64,000 bases of DNA from Candidatus Aalborgicola lynettensis (GCA_016719405.1 JADJZE010000001.1:930001-994000); one strand, 5' to 3'; numbered from the stretch's first letter, positions 50,873-59,706 are shown. The notes: generated from the sequence alone by a model not told the origin. Made by a program: numbers and translations.

Positions 50873-51379
50873 ATGAGCAAGCCCCAAGTCGAACTCCACA
50901 TCACCGGTTACGGTGTCATTACCCTGGAACTGGACCAGGACAAAGCCCCTCAATCGGTGGCCAACTTTTTGGCCTACGTGAACAAGGGCCACTACAACAA
51001 CACCATTTTTCACCGTGTCATTCCGGGCTTTATGGTGCAAGGTGGCGGCATGGAGCCCGGCATGAATCAAAAGTTATGCGATGCGCCCATCCAAAATGAA
51101 GCCAACAACGGGCTGAAGAATGCCAACTACACGGTTGCCATGGCCCGCACCGGAGACCCACATTCCGCAACGGCCCAGTTCTTCATCAACGTAGCCGACA
51201 ACGGATTTCTGAACCATACCGCCCCCAGTGCCCAAGGATGGGGCTATGCCGTATTTGGCAAAGTTGTTGCAGGCACAGACGTGGTCGACAAAATCAAAGC
51301 CGTCAAGACCGGTCGCAAGGGCTTTCATGATGACGTGCCCAAGGAAGACGTCGTCATCGAAAAAGCCGTAGCGCTGTAA
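50873..51379 (+). CDS. ppiB: Cytoplasmic cyclophilin-type peptidyl-prolyl isomerase
   Basis: A 168-residue cyclophilin without signal (MSKPQVELHITGYGVITLEL), so cytoplasmic. The active site HRVIPGFMVQGGGMEPGMNQ, the substrate-binding ARTGDPHSATAQFFINVADN and the C-terminal WGYAVFGKVVAG match PpiB (164 residues in E. coli). It assists folding at proline residues. It lies between ppiA-like and lpxH genes, the same arrangement as in other beta-proteobacteria. Its stop overlaps the lpxH start (TAATG). Confidence 0.93.
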   Translation: MSKPQVELHITGYGVITLELDQDKAPQSVANFLAYVNKGHYNNTIFHRVIPGFMVQGGGMEPGMNQKLCDAPIQNEANNGLKNANYTVAMARTGDPHSATAQFFINVADNGFLNHTAPSAQGWGYAVFGKVVAGTDVVDKIKAVKTGRKGFHDDVPKEDVVIEKAVAL

Positions 51380-52197
51380 TGCAGGCAACCAACCGGATGG
51401 AACTATTGGCCCCATCCCGTTGGCGCAGCGTGGATTTCATATCCGATCTGCACCTGCAAGCCTCCAATGCACAAACCTTTGCGGTGTGGTCCGACTACCT
51501 GCAAACTACCACTGCCGACGCCGTCATCATTCTGGGCGATCTATTTGAGGTCTGGGTTGGTGACGACTGTTTGAGCCAGGAGCAGCGCTTTGAGCACGAT
51601 TGCGTCAACGTATTGCGATCGGCCGGCAGTCGGCTTGACCTGTACATCATGCCCGGCAACCGCGACTTTTTGATGGGTCGCTCACTCATGGCAGCGTGCC
51701 GTGCCCATGCCCTGAACGATCCCACCGTATTGGTTTGGGGGCCACAACGCTGGCTGTTAACCCATGGCGATGCACTGTGTCTGGACGACACCGCCTACAT
51801 GGACTTTCGGGCAATGGTTCGCAGCCCACAGTGGCGAACCGATTTTTTGCACAAACCCATCTCCGAGCGTATTGAGTTGGCCCGCAGCATGCGCATGCAA
51901 AGTGAAGCACGTAAACAAGCCGGTACTGTCTATTCGGATGTCGACGGCGCAGCAGCGGAAGTTTTGCTACAGCGCCTTGGTGCCGATCACATGATTCACG
52001 GGCACACACACCGGCCTGGCCTGCATTGCCTACAGGGTTCTAGCCAACGTTGGGTCTTGAGTGATTGGGATCTGCAAGCCCAGCCTGCGCGCGCCGAGGT
52101 ATTGCGGTTGACGCTACCAATCCCACAGCAGGAAAAAAGTAGTGCGAACATGCAACGCTTGGCATGGCCTACGACGAAGTCCACAACTGCGGATTAA
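51379..52197 (+). CDS. lpxH: UDP-2,3-diacylglucosamine diphosphatase LpxH
   Basis: A 272-residue calcineurin-like phosphoesterase of lipid A synthesis. The metal ligands are seen in DFISDLHLQAS, ILGDLFEVWVGDD, PGNRDFLMG, THGDALCLDD and HGHTHRPG. It hydrolyses UDP-diacylglucosamine to lipid X. Length is slightly above the E. coli enzyme (240) by a C-terminal tail. The start overlaps the ppiB stop. Its 3' end overlaps the convergent HD-GYP gene by 29 bases. Confidence 0.92.
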   Translation: MQATNRMELLAPSRWRSVDFISDLHLQASNAQTFAVWSDYLQTTTADAVIILGDLFEVWVGDDCLSQEQRFEHDCVNVLRSAGSRLDLYIMPGNRDFLMGRSLMAACRAHALNDPTVLVWGPQRWLLTHGDALCLDDTAYMDFRAMVRSPQWRTDFLHKPISERIELARSMRMQSEARKQAGTVYSDVDGAAAEVLLQRLGADHMIHGHTHRPGLHCLQGSSQRWVLSDWDLQAQPARAEVLRLTLPIPQQEKSSANMQRLAWPTTKSTTAD

Positions 52198-53851
52198 CCT
52201 CGTCAATCTGCCACGGATCCAGAAACTGCTGGGCGTAGCGCAGATACACGCCCTCTTTCACAAAAACATCAAACAAATCGGGATCAATGTGCCCCCCCAT
52301 GCGGAACTTGTACATGATGCCCATTGCCTGCGATAGCTTCATGCCCTGCTTGTAAGGACGGTCGCTTGCAGTGAGGGCCTCGAAAATATCGGCAATACCC
52401 ATCACACGCGCCTGCACCGACATCTGCTCACGCGTCAATCCTTTAGGGTACCCTTTGCCGTCCATGCGTTCGTGGTGTCCACCCGCATATTCAGGCACGT
52501 TTTTCAGATGTTTGGGCCAGGGCAACTGCTCCAACATCTTGATGGTGGCAACAATGTGGTGATTGATGGTTTCCCGCTCGGCCAACGTCAACGTTCCAGC
52601 GCGAATGCACAGATTTTCTGTTTCGTCGGCGGTCAGAAACTCCGTCTCCACTCCCAGAACATTGCGCCAAATATATCGGCGACCTATGTCGCGCACACGC
52701 TGCAAGTCGGCTTCTTTCATGCTTTCTGCACCCTTGTTGGCCGATCGCAAGAATTCACGGTCTGCATCCAGCGTGTCAATTTCGGCACGGCACCGGTTCC
52801 ACAACACAGCCTCGGCACCAGCATCTTTTTGATCCCGCAATGCCAACTGGGCATACAGGGTGGCGATTTCTCGGTCTCGCTTGAGCACCTCAAAGCGGGT
52901 GTCTACCAAATCAATACGATCGAACAGTGTTTGCAGCTTGGTACCCTTGTCCACCACATGCACCGGTGTGGTGACTTTGCCGCAATCATGCAAAAGCCCG
53001 GCAATTTTGAGCTCATAGCGGTCACGGTCGTCCATAGTGAAATCGGCCAAAGGCCCTTCACAGGTGGCATTCACGGCCTCCGCCAGCATCATGGTAAGTG
53101 CAGGCACGCGTTGGCAGTGCCCGCCGGTGTAATGCGACTTCTCATCAATGGCCAGGTTAATCAAACTGATGAACGACTCAAAAAGTGACTCCAACTGCGT
53201 CACCAAGTTGCGGTTGGTAATGGCAATGGCGGCCTGCGACGCCAGTGATTCCGCCAGACTTTGGTCGGCCCCGGAAAATGAAACCACCTTTGCCGAAGAC
53301 GGATGGGTGGCATTCAACAACTGCAACACCCCAATCACATCTCCCTCGTGGTCCTTCATGGGAACCGTCAAGAAAGACTGGGATCGGTAGCCCGTGCGTT
53401 CATCAAAAACATGGGTTCCCGAAAAATCAAAGTTCGGCGCCGTGTACACGTCGGCGATATTGACCGTCTGGTGGTGGATGGCTGCATAAGCGGCAACCAG
53501 CGAATCGTTGGGCCTCCCCTGCTCGTCGTACAGGGAAATATTGGGGAAATTGATAGGCTTGCCCGAACTTCCCCCCATGGCAATTTGCAAGGAATCGGTG
53601 CGCAGTATTTCGAATCGCAATTCCCGCCCGTCCGGTGTCACCCGGTACAGCGTCCCACCGTCCGCATGGGTAATCGTTTTGGCGGCCACCAGAATGCTTT
53701 CCAGCAAACGGGTGATGTCGCGCTCTTTTGACAGGGCAGCCCCTATGGCATTGAGCTGCTCCAGGCGTCGTAAAAGGTCTTCAGTGGAGTCCACCTTATC
53801 TCCCTTGTTTCTAGAACCCATGCCCACCGAGTGGACACGGGATTCTTTCAC
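52169..53851 (-). CDS. GAF-HD-GYP cyclic-di-GMP phosphodiesterase
   Basis: A 560-residue protein. A GAF-like domain (about 30-205, starting around LLRRLEQLNAIGAALSKERD) is followed by an HD-GYP domain split by an inserted helical region: HD in GLLHDCGKVTTPVHVVDK, later HHERMDGKGYPKGL with the GYP motif, and VMGIADIFEALTASDRPYKQ. Motifs for metal and c-di-GMP hydrolysis look complete. No membrane helix or signal is seen. It overlaps lpxH by 29 bases in convergent orientation. It may tune c-di-GMP together with the protein at 21963, but that is only inference. Confidence 0.88.
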   Translation of the reverse strand: MKESRVHSVGMGSRNKGDKVDSTEDLLRRLEQLNAIGAALSKERDITRLLESILVAAKTITHADGGTLYRVTPDGRELRFEILRTDSLQIAMGGSSGKPINFPNISLYDEQGRPNDSLVAAYAAIHHQTVNIADVYTAPNFDFSGTHVFDERTGYRSQSFLTVPMKDHEGDVIGVLQLLNATHPSSAKVVSFSGADQSLAESLASQAAIAITNRNLVTQLESLFESFISLINLAIDEKSHYTGGHCQRVPALTMMLAEAVNATCEGPLADFTMDDRDRYELKIAGLLHDCGKVTTPVHVVDKGTKLQTLFDRIDLVDTRFEVLKRDREIATLYAQLALRDQKDAGAEAVLWNRCRAEIDTLDADREFLRSANKGAESMKEADLQRVRDIGRRYIWRNVLGVETEFLTADETENLCIRAGTLTLAERETINHHIVATIKMLEQLPWPKHLKNVPEYAGGHHERMDGKGYPKGLTREQMSVQARVMGIADIFEALTASDRPYKQGMKLSQAMGIMYKFRMGGHIDPDLFDVFVKEGVYLRYAQQFLDPWQIDEVNPQLWTSS

Positions 53852-53876
53852 AATTTCGGCACCGTGTGCCAGCCAA

Positions 53877-56558
53877 TCAGCGCTTGAGCAATACTTTCAG
53901 CACGTTTTGCAGGCGACGCGCCGCCTGAGGTTCATAAGGTGCAGCAAACACTGCGGCCGTATCCTGCGCCCAGGTTTGCGCTGGAGCGGGATCATTGCGT
54001 CGGGTCAACAACTGCAACTGCAAACTGCGCCGCGCCCCCAGATCTTCGGCGGGCGTTGGAAGCTCGGCCGCCATCTCAAGCCGCAACAGTGCCTCCTGGG
54101 GGCTCAGTGCCTTTGCATTACCTGCCGCACCGGGGGCTGCGCCGACTGCCTGTGCCCAAACAGTACGCGCAGCGGCACTGGCTTTGGATCCCAAATCCTG
54201 GGCACTGGGCACCAAGGCCGGGTCGCGCGTTTCCCATGCACCCAGCAACTGCGTCAATGCCTCACCATGGGCCTGGCTGGCCAATTTTTTGAGTACATGC
54301 TGCGCGTTTTCCAGCGCGTCACGTTGGGCGCGAAAGGCCGCATCCCCCAAGCGGGGCGCGTCTTTGAAGCTGCTGCGGTCGCGCCCCGTGTCATGCCCTC
54401 GCTCACCAGGGCGACGTGGTGCCTGGGCACTGTCCTTGCGATCGCCCCATTTGCCACCACGCCCGCTGGTCGCTGCGGGTGCCTCTTTCTTCATACCGGG
54501 GCGGTCATCGCCGCGCATGGCAATGACCGGTTTAGGAGGCGCTTTAGGGGGTATGACAGAAGAAGAACCTTCAGTTGCTATGTTTTCTGTAGCTGGCTGC
54601 GCTTGCTCCACGGGCGGTGAAGCCATATTTTGTTCAGCATCAGCACTCGACGCAACGGCCTTTGCCTGGCCTTCCAGTGCATCAGCAGCCTGGACGTCTG
54701 CCTGCGCACGGGCTTGACCCTGCAATGCGGCATCAAGCTCCGCCATGGCGGCGCGAATGGACTGTGCATCACCCGCCGCGTTGGCTGCTTCCAATGCCTT
54801 GGAAGCAGCCAGCACGGCACGGTCCCTCACGCCCAATGTGGCTTCTGCCTTTTGGCGTTCAGCCGTTTTGCGGCTGAACGCATCGTCAATGGGTTTACGA
54901 AACGCATCCCACAACTTCTGTTCCAGACGGCGGTCAATGGGTACTTCGTGAACTTGCGCTTGCCAGCGCTGCTGCAACGCTTTGACTGCGTCCAAACGCA
55001 ATTCCGCTGCCGCACCCAACACTTTTGCCTCTTCAATCAGGGCCTGGCGCAACGCAATGCTGCGGGTTTGCAGTGCCTCCAATGGCGCGGCGGCATTGGC
55101 AATCGCCGCCTTCCACAAGGGTTGCAGTTCCGCAAATGCCTTTTCACTCAAGTGGCCGGCATCGCGCCAACGGTCGCCAAATTGGTGCAAGATGCGATTA
55201 AAGCCTTTCCAGTCGTCATCAAGCGCAGTCCGGTTCGCTTCAGCCCAAGCGTTAACCTCCGCAATCAGGGCCAGCCGCTGGGCTTTGTGCTCGGCAGACT
55301 CGGTTCTGACCTTGTCCAACCAAGCCTCCACCACCTTGTGTGCCTCATTGCACGCCTCATCAAAACGCCGCCACATGGCGTGATTGGGTGCACCACCCTG
55401 GTCGGTCTGCTTCCACTGCTCACGCAGGGCGCGCAGATTTTCCTGCATTTTGCGCCCCCCTATCGCCTGGCCTGCAGGACGCTTAAGGAGCCCCTCCGCT
55501 TGCGCAACCAAGGCCTCACGCAACTGGTCGGCACGCCAGCGCTGCCACCCCTCTAACTCCCCTGCCGCCGCCAACGCCGCATGGGCCTGATTTTCCAGCT
55601 TGTCATCAATGAAGCGACCAAACTCCTTCAAAGCCTGGCGCAAGGCACCTGCAGCCCCCGCACTGGCTTTACCGTGGCCGTCACCAATTTCCGACTCCAA
55701 TGTGGTCAATACAGCGCGGACCGCAGCGCTTGCTTGCTTGCGCACCTCAGGGTCAATTTTGGGTTTGGATTGTTTGGGTGGCGCTTCCACGGCTACACCC
55801 CGCTCCAAACGCAATTCATCCGCCCACACCAGCACGGGGGGAAGTGCCGCTGTCGCATCCTGCCCCGCCGCAACCGCCTGGGCCAGTGCCGCCTGGAACG
55901 CATCCCAGACAACCAGCAACTGCGCGCTGGAAGCGTCCAACAAAGGTGGGAACTTGACATCCACGCTGGTCCAATTAGTGTCGGTGGCCAACTGGGCTGC
56001 CTGGGATTGCCACTGTGCGACGTCCACCCCCAGTGCGTCCAGTGCCGCTTGCGCATCACGCCAGGGCTTGGTCGACAGAACTTCAATCCTCTGCGCCAAC
56101 AAGACGGCTGCTTCACGCTGCACCTGCACCTGGCGCTGCAGGTCTTCAATCACCCGGACACGCTCCATCAAGCGCGATTTCAGCGTCGCCAATGGCTCCC
56201 TGCTTAGGGGGGCGCCCGCCTTGGCCGCGTCGCGCTGCCAGGCCAAGGCATCGGCAATATTGAGCTTTACCATGTCCAAGAGGGTTTGTGCCTTGGCGGA
56301 CCATTCGCCCACCAGTGCATCCTGCCCCTTTGCGCGCTTGACTTCATCCAGCCGTTCACGAACCAGTTTGGCAGCGCCTTTGTCCTTAACGCTCAATTCC
56401 TTGAACACATCCGCCAATACGTCAGGCGTGGGGTTGCCCTGCAACCAGTCGCGCACCCGGGCAGCGCGTTCCCCTGCAGTGGGGGCGGAAAAAGCACCAC
56501 CGGTCAGACTGTCCCAATGGGCAAGATCGTTTTTATTAGTAGCGGTTGTCGACGTCAC
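53877..56558 (-). CDS. DUF349 repeat protein
   Basis: An 893-residue, Ala/Gln/Lys-rich helical protein made of DUF349 repeats of about 70-75 residues (for example around RWRDAGHLSEKAFAELQPLW and LQQRWQAQVHEVPIDRRLEQ, then LWDAFRKPIDDAFSRK). A charged, Pro-rich linker (about 640-760) and a short helical end follow. DUF349 proteins are large and coiled; function is unsettled. The start is a GTG at 56558; the longer frame to 56660 has no ribosome site. A weak copy of the dispersed repeat (54575-54608) lies in the linker, encoding A-Q-P-A-T-E-N-I-A. A structured RNA element is upstream on the same strand. Confidence 0.8.
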   Translation of the reverse strand: MTSTTATNKNDLAHWDSLTGGAFSAPTAGERAARVRDWLQGNPTPDVLADVFKELSVKDKGAAKLVRERLDEVKRAKGQDALVGEWSAKAQTLLDMVKLNIADALAWQRDAAKAGAPLSREPLATLKSRLMERVRVIEDLQRQVQVQREAAVLLAQRIEVLSTKPWRDAQAALDALGVDVAQWQSQAAQLATDTNWTSVDVKFPPLLDASSAQLLVVWDAFQAALAQAVAAGQDATAALPPVLVWADELRLERGVAVEAPPKQSKPKIDPEVRKQASAAVRAVLTTLESEIGDGHGKASAGAAGALRQALKEFGRFIDDKLENQAHAALAAAGELEGWQRWRADQLREALVAQAEGLLKRPAGQAIGGRKMQENLRALREQWKQTDQGGAPNHAMWRRFDEACNEAHKVVEAWLDKVRTESAEHKAQRLALIAEVNAWAEANRTALDDDWKGFNRILHQFGDRWRDAGHLSEKAFAELQPLWKAAIANAAAPLEALQTRSIALRQALIEEAKVLGAAAELRLDAVKALQQRWQAQVHEVPIDRRLEQKLWDAFRKPIDDAFSRKTAERQKAEATLGVRDRAVLAASKALEAANAAGDAQSIRAAMAELDAALQGQARAQADVQAADALEGQAKAVASSADAEQNMASPPVEQAQPATENIATEGSSSVIPPKAPPKPVIAMRGDDRPGMKKEAPAATSGRGGKWGDRKDSAQAPRRPGERGHDTGRDRSSFKDAPRLGDAAFRAQRDALENAQHVLKKLASQAHGEALTQLLGAWETRDPALVPSAQDLGSKASAAARTVWAQAVGAAPGAAGNAKALSPQEALLRLEMAAELPTPAEDLGARRSLQLQLLTRRNDPAPAQTWAQDTAAVFAAPYEPQAARRLQNVLKVLLKR
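54575..54608. repeat. Dispersed repeat, diverged copy inside the DUF349 gene
   Basis: TTGCTATGTTTTCTGTAGCTG followed by GCTGCGCTTGCTC keeps the ATAGC-like and TGCGC elements with several changes. On the coding strand it reads GCG CAG CCA GCT ACA GAA AAC ATA GCA, the same frame as the copies in tilS, lpxB and the RNA methyltransferase. It lies in a low-complexity linker, so a chance match is possible. Confidence 0.4.
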
Positions 56559-56693
56559 GATAAGCTCAAAATGTAGGTTGAATGGATAAGTGCAACCTCG
56601 CATTTTCGCCGCGAATTGGAACCACCCTTGAGAAATTTGTCGGCTATGCCATGGCAACAATCAATAAAACCTGATTTTTCCCAGAACAGGCAG

Positions 56694-56742
56694 AAAAAAA
56701 AAGAAAGCCCAGCCGTGTCCCACAGGGAACACGCACTGGGCT
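56694..56742 (-). terminator. Intrinsic terminator of the structured RNA candidate
   Basis: AGCCCAG (56706-56712) pairs with CTGGGCT (56736-56742), continued inward by CGTGT/ACACG and CCC/GGG around ACA. On the minus strand TTTCTTTTTTTTT follows. Strong Rho-independent terminator on the minus strand only. Confidence 0.85.
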
Positions 56743-56940
56743 CGACGGCTAACACAAGGTCTATGCCGTCAGCATTGGCACCGGAGGAGATAGTGGTCCA
56801 CCGGTGCGCCAGAAGCAATAGATTGCCTCCCAAATTTGTCGGGCTCGCTTTATCTCGCGCCATCACGGCCAGGGACTGGCTACTGCCGACAAGGTGCCTG
56901 AACAAGCAGGCGAGTGGAGTCTAGTGACGCCGTGCTCCGA
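56694..56940 (-). ncRNA. Structured RNA candidate upstream of the DUF349 gene
   Basis: About 245 bases without a convincing open frame but rich in hairpins on the minus strand: GCCTG/CAGGC, TTGTCGG/CCGACAA enclosing GCCAG/CTGGC, GAGGCAA/TTGCTTC, GCACCGG/CCGGTGC, GACGGC/GCCGTC, and at the end a strong terminator (56694-56742). The gene at 56558 begins about 135 bases after the terminator on the same strand. It could be a small RNA or an attenuating leader of the DUF349 gene. I considered 6S RNA because of GCCAGTCCC near the 5' part, but the rod shape is not evident. The 5' end and promoter are not determined. Confidence 0.5.
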
Positions 56941-56942
56941 AT

Positions 56943-57080
56943 TCAAATAGAGATTTCAATGGATTCTCACACCGCGATTGGCAAATTTGGCTTTTACTTC
57001 TAAACCCCGGCAAACCCGCATAAAACCTGCATATTTTGAATTTTTGGACAACAAATGCATATTGATTGCATTTGATATGG
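56943..57080. other. AT-rich intergenic stretch
   Basis: Between the RNA candidate and the lytic transglycosylase promoter. AT-richer than neighbours, with A/T runs such as ATATTTTGAATTTTTGG. No gene, tRNA or clear promoter assigned. It probably holds the divergent promoters for the RNA candidate (minus) and the transglycosylase (plus). Confidence 0.4.
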
Positions 57081-57110
57081 TTGACTGGTTATAACCATGA
57101 CTCCTAGAAT
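57081..57110 (+). promoter_or_regulatory. Promoter of the lytic transglycosylase gene
   Basis: TTGACT (57081-57086) and TAGAAT (57105-57110) with an 18-base spacer make a good sigma-70 type promoter. The spacer starts with the perfect ten-base palindrome GGTTATAACC (57087-57096), a possible operator. The leader to the ATG at 57296 is then about 180 bases and holds no recognised riboswitch. Confidence 0.5.
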
Positions 57111-57295
57111 CCGCCCATCCCCAGTTTGACTAGGGATAACCCGTAACCGCTGCCGACCCCGGCATATTCAAATCGCTGCACATGTCGAATCGACGCCGCA
57201 GGATATTGATAGCGTACCAACCCAAACGAGGTATCCGAAGTGACCGCACTGCCCGCAGTGCAGCGCCCAAGGTACCCGCCTAAGAAGGAAGAGCT

Positions 57296-58111
57296 ATGAC
57301 AGCGACTCACAAACTAACCAAAGGCGTTCGCGTCTTTTTAAGCGACATTACCCAAGGATTTTTCGAAATCACCCACAACGGATTTGCACTTCTCGGCTTG
57401 GCCGTTATGTTTGCCGTGATCACCCTGAGCACACGGCCCGAAATCCGCCAAGCAGGCGAAATCCAGCTCATCGGCTGGTTGCAGACCCGCCAGGCTGCGG
57501 CCATCGGCATCCCCGGCGACGCAGACGCCATCGACCGTGCTACCGCCACCAACCCCCAGAGCCTGCCCAAACAACAAGCTGCAGTAGCCTACTGGCTCAG
57601 CAAGAAATACAACATTGCACCTGAGCCATTGAGTGCCCTGGTGGCCGAGGCCTATGAGACTGGCGCCCGCACCCGACTTGACCCCACCCTGATTTTGGCC
57701 ATCATGGCCATCGAATCCCGTTTCAACCCTTTTGCACAAAGTTCCGTGGGCGCACAGGGTTTGATGCAGGTCATGACCAAGATTCACAGCGACAAATACG
57801 AAGGTTTTGGCGGCAAGCTGGCCGCCTTTGACCCGGTTTCCAACCTGCGCGTAGGCGTCAAGGTGCTGCAAGAATGCATCTCCCGTGCGGGCTCTGTCGA
57901 AGGCGGACTCAAGTATTACGTGGGCGCTGGCAACATGGAAAGTGACGGCGGCTACGCCGCCAAAGTCCTGGCCGAGTACGCTCGACTTCAAGCCGTGGCA
58001 AGTGGACGGGTCGTACCGGTAGCCGCGCCGCGCGTTGTCCCCGTCAGCCTCCCGGTTAAAGCGCCTGAACAAGAGCAACCGGAAATTGAAACTACTGTGG
58101 TTAACTCGTAG
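57296..58111 (+). CDS. Membrane-anchored lytic transglycosylase
   Basis: A 271-residue protein. An N-terminal membrane helix (about 29-45, GFALLGLAVMFAVITL) anchors it, and the SLT domain (about 115-220) contains the catalytic Glu in AIMAIESRFNPFAQSSVGAQ, then GLMQVMTKIH and GGLKYYVGAGNME. A Pro/Val-rich C-terminal tail follows. It would cleave the peptidoglycan glycan strand in the periplasm. The gene has its own promoter and stands between the RNA candidate and glyA. GGAAGAG just before 57296 is its ribosome site. Confidence 0.87.
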   Translation: MTATHKLTKGVRVFLSDITQGFFEITHNGFALLGLAVMFAVITLSTRPEIRQAGEIQLIGWLQTRQAAAIGIPGDADAIDRATATNPQSLPKQQAAVAYWLSKKYNIAPEPLSALVAEAYETGARTRLDPTLILAIMAIESRFNPFAQSSVGAQGLMQVMTKIHSDKYEGFGGKLAAFDPVSNLRVGVKVLQECISRAGSVEGGLKYYVGAGNMESDGGYAAKVLAEYARLQAVASGRVVPVAAPRVVPVSLPVKAPEQEQPEIETTVVNS

Positions 58112-58175
58112 TCAGCCTGCAGCGGGCGGCCGCATAGCCCCATCCGGTCTTTTTCTCAGTCGGGTAAACTCACCC

Positions 58176-58297
58176 CGCACGCGACTGGCGATAGGCGCCT
58201 GACCACTACGGTTATGGCGCTGACGTGGGGCCACCACTGGGGAGCGTGCCGCAGCATCTGCGCTGATGACTGCGTTTAGCCGTTCGCCTGGGCAGCC
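58176..58297 (+). promoter_or_regulatory. ZTP (pfl) riboswitch upstream of glyA
   Basis: The leader of glyA matches the pfl/ZTP riboswitch. The first subdomain is GCGACTGGCGATAGGCGCC, then ACGTGGGGCCACCACTGGGG with AGCGTG (58222-58248), and the pseudoknot-side GCCGTTCGCCTGGGCAG (58279-58295). ZTP riboswitches sense ZMP/ZTP, made when 10-formyl-tetrahydrofolate is short, and turn on one-carbon genes such as glyA. After the aptamer, AGCCCTTG and CAAGGCT can form a hairpin upstream of the ribosome site AAAGGA, a possible expression platform. Confidence 0.87.
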
Positions 58298-58349
58298 CTT
58301 GTCTCATTTCTATCCAGATGGGCAAGGCTCATCGTCTTAAAGGACTGCC

Positions 58350-59594
58350 ATGTACAACCGTAATATCCTCGTCGAACAAACCGACCCCGAAGTGTGGGCT
58401 GCCATCCAGGCTGAAAACGCCCGCCAGGAACACCACATTGAGTTGATTGCCAGCGAAAACTACGCATCCCCCGCCGTCATGGCCGCCCAGGGCAGCCAAC
58501 TTACCAATAAGTATGCAGAGGGCTACCCCGGCAAGCGCTACTACGGTGGCTGCGAGCACGTGGACGTGGCCGAGCAACTGGCCATTGACCGCATCAAGCA
58601 AATTTTTGGTGCCGAAGCGGCCAACGTACAGCCCCATTGCGGCGCATCGGCCAACGAGGCCGTGTTCCTGGCTTTTTTGAAGCCCGGCGACACCATCATG
58701 GGCATGAGTCTGGCCGAAGGCGGCCACCTGACCCACGGCATGCCCTTGAATATGAGCGGCAAGTGGTTCAACGTCGTGTCTTACGGTTTAGACGCCAATG
58801 AAGCCATTGACTACGATGCCATGGAAGCCAAGGCACGCGAGCACAAGCCCAAACTCCTGATTGCGGGTGCTTCAGCCTACAGTTTGCGCATCGACTGGGA
58901 GCGCTTTGCCAAAATCGCCAAAGAAATCGGCGCCATCTTCATGGTCGACATGGCCCACTACGCCGGCCTGATTGCTGCTGGTGTCTACCCCAACCCGGTG
59001 CCCCACGCCGACGTGGTGACCAGCACCACCCACAAGAGCCTGCGCGGCCCGCGCGGCGGCATCATCCTGATGAAGGCCCAGCACGAAAAGGCAGTCAACA
59101 GCGCCATTTTCCCCGGCCTGCAAGGCGGCCCACTGATGCACGTGATTGCAGCCAAAGCGGTTGCCTTCAAAGAGGCGTTGAGCCCCGAATTCAAAACCTA
59201 CCAGCAGCAAGTAGCCCGTAACGCCAAGATCGTGGCTGAAACGCTGACCACCCGCGGCCTGCGTATCGTGAGTGGCGGCACCGACAGCCACGTCATGCTG
59301 GTGGACCTGCGGTCCAAGGGCATCACCGGCAAGGAAGCCGAAGCCGTGCTGGGCGCCGCCCACATGACCATCAACAAGAACGCCATCCCCAACGACCCCG
59401 AAAAACCCATGGTGACCAGCGGCGTGCGCATTGGCACCCCCGCCATGACCACCCGCGGCTTCAAGGACGAAGAAGCACGCGCCACCGCCCACCTGATTGC
59501 CGATGTGCTGGACAACCCACGCGATGCGGCCAACATCGACGCGGTGCGCGCCAAGGTGCACGCCCTCACAGCGCGCTTTCCGGTCTACGGCTGA
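58350..59594 (+). CDS. glyA: Serine hydroxymethyltransferase
   Basis: A 414-residue PLP enzyme converting serine and tetrahydrofolate to glycine and methylene-tetrahydrofolate. IELIASENYASPAVMAAQGS, YAEGYPGKRYYGGCEHVD and the PLP Lys in TSTTHKSLRGPRGG are typical. Length is as usual (about 415). Expression should respond to ZTP through the riboswitch immediately upstream. nrdR follows after 112 bases that contain a dispersed repeat copy. Confidence 0.97.
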   Translation: MYNRNILVEQTDPEVWAAIQAENARQEHHIELIASENYASPAVMAAQGSQLTNKYAEGYPGKRYYGGCEHVDVAEQLAIDRIKQIFGAEAANVQPHCGASANEAVFLAFLKPGDTIMGMSLAEGGHLTHGMPLNMSGKWFNVVSYGLDANEAIDYDAMEAKAREHKPKLLIAGASAYSLRIDWERFAKIAKEIGAIFMVDMAHYAGLIAAGVYPNPVPHADVVTSTTHKSLRGPRGGIILMKAQHEKAVNSAIFPGLQGGPLMHVIAAKAVAFKEALSPEFKTYQQQVARNAKIVAETLTTRGLRIVSGGTDSHVMLVDLRSKGITGKEAEAVLGAAHMTINKNAIPNDPEKPMVTSGVRIGTPAMTTRGFKDEEARATAHLIADVLDNPRDAANIDAVRAKVHALTARFPVYG

Positions 59595-59630
59595 TCCGGC
59601 GGCTGCCTTCCAGCGCCGCAAGCGCTATGA

Positions 59631-59685
59631 TTTTCATAGCTGCTTGCGCACGCTGGAAGCGCGTAAACGGCCGTTTTCACTATGA
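59631..59685. repeat. Dispersed palindromic repeat between glyA and nrdR
   Basis: CTATGATTTTCATAGCTGC, then TTGCGCACGCTGGAAGCGCG and a worn right arm TAAACGGCCG followed by TTTTCACTATG. It lies 37 bases after the glyA stop and 22 before the nrdR start, so it is in the spacer of a probable two-gene unit. Confidence 0.75.
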
Positions 59686-59706
59686 ATTTGACACCCACCA
59701 CTCCGC

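Noticed and set aside
56694..56940. 6S RNA (ssrS)
   Set aside because: GCCAGTCCC resembles part of E. coli 6S, but the ends do not pair into a long rod and local hairpins dominate; kept as an unassigned RNA.
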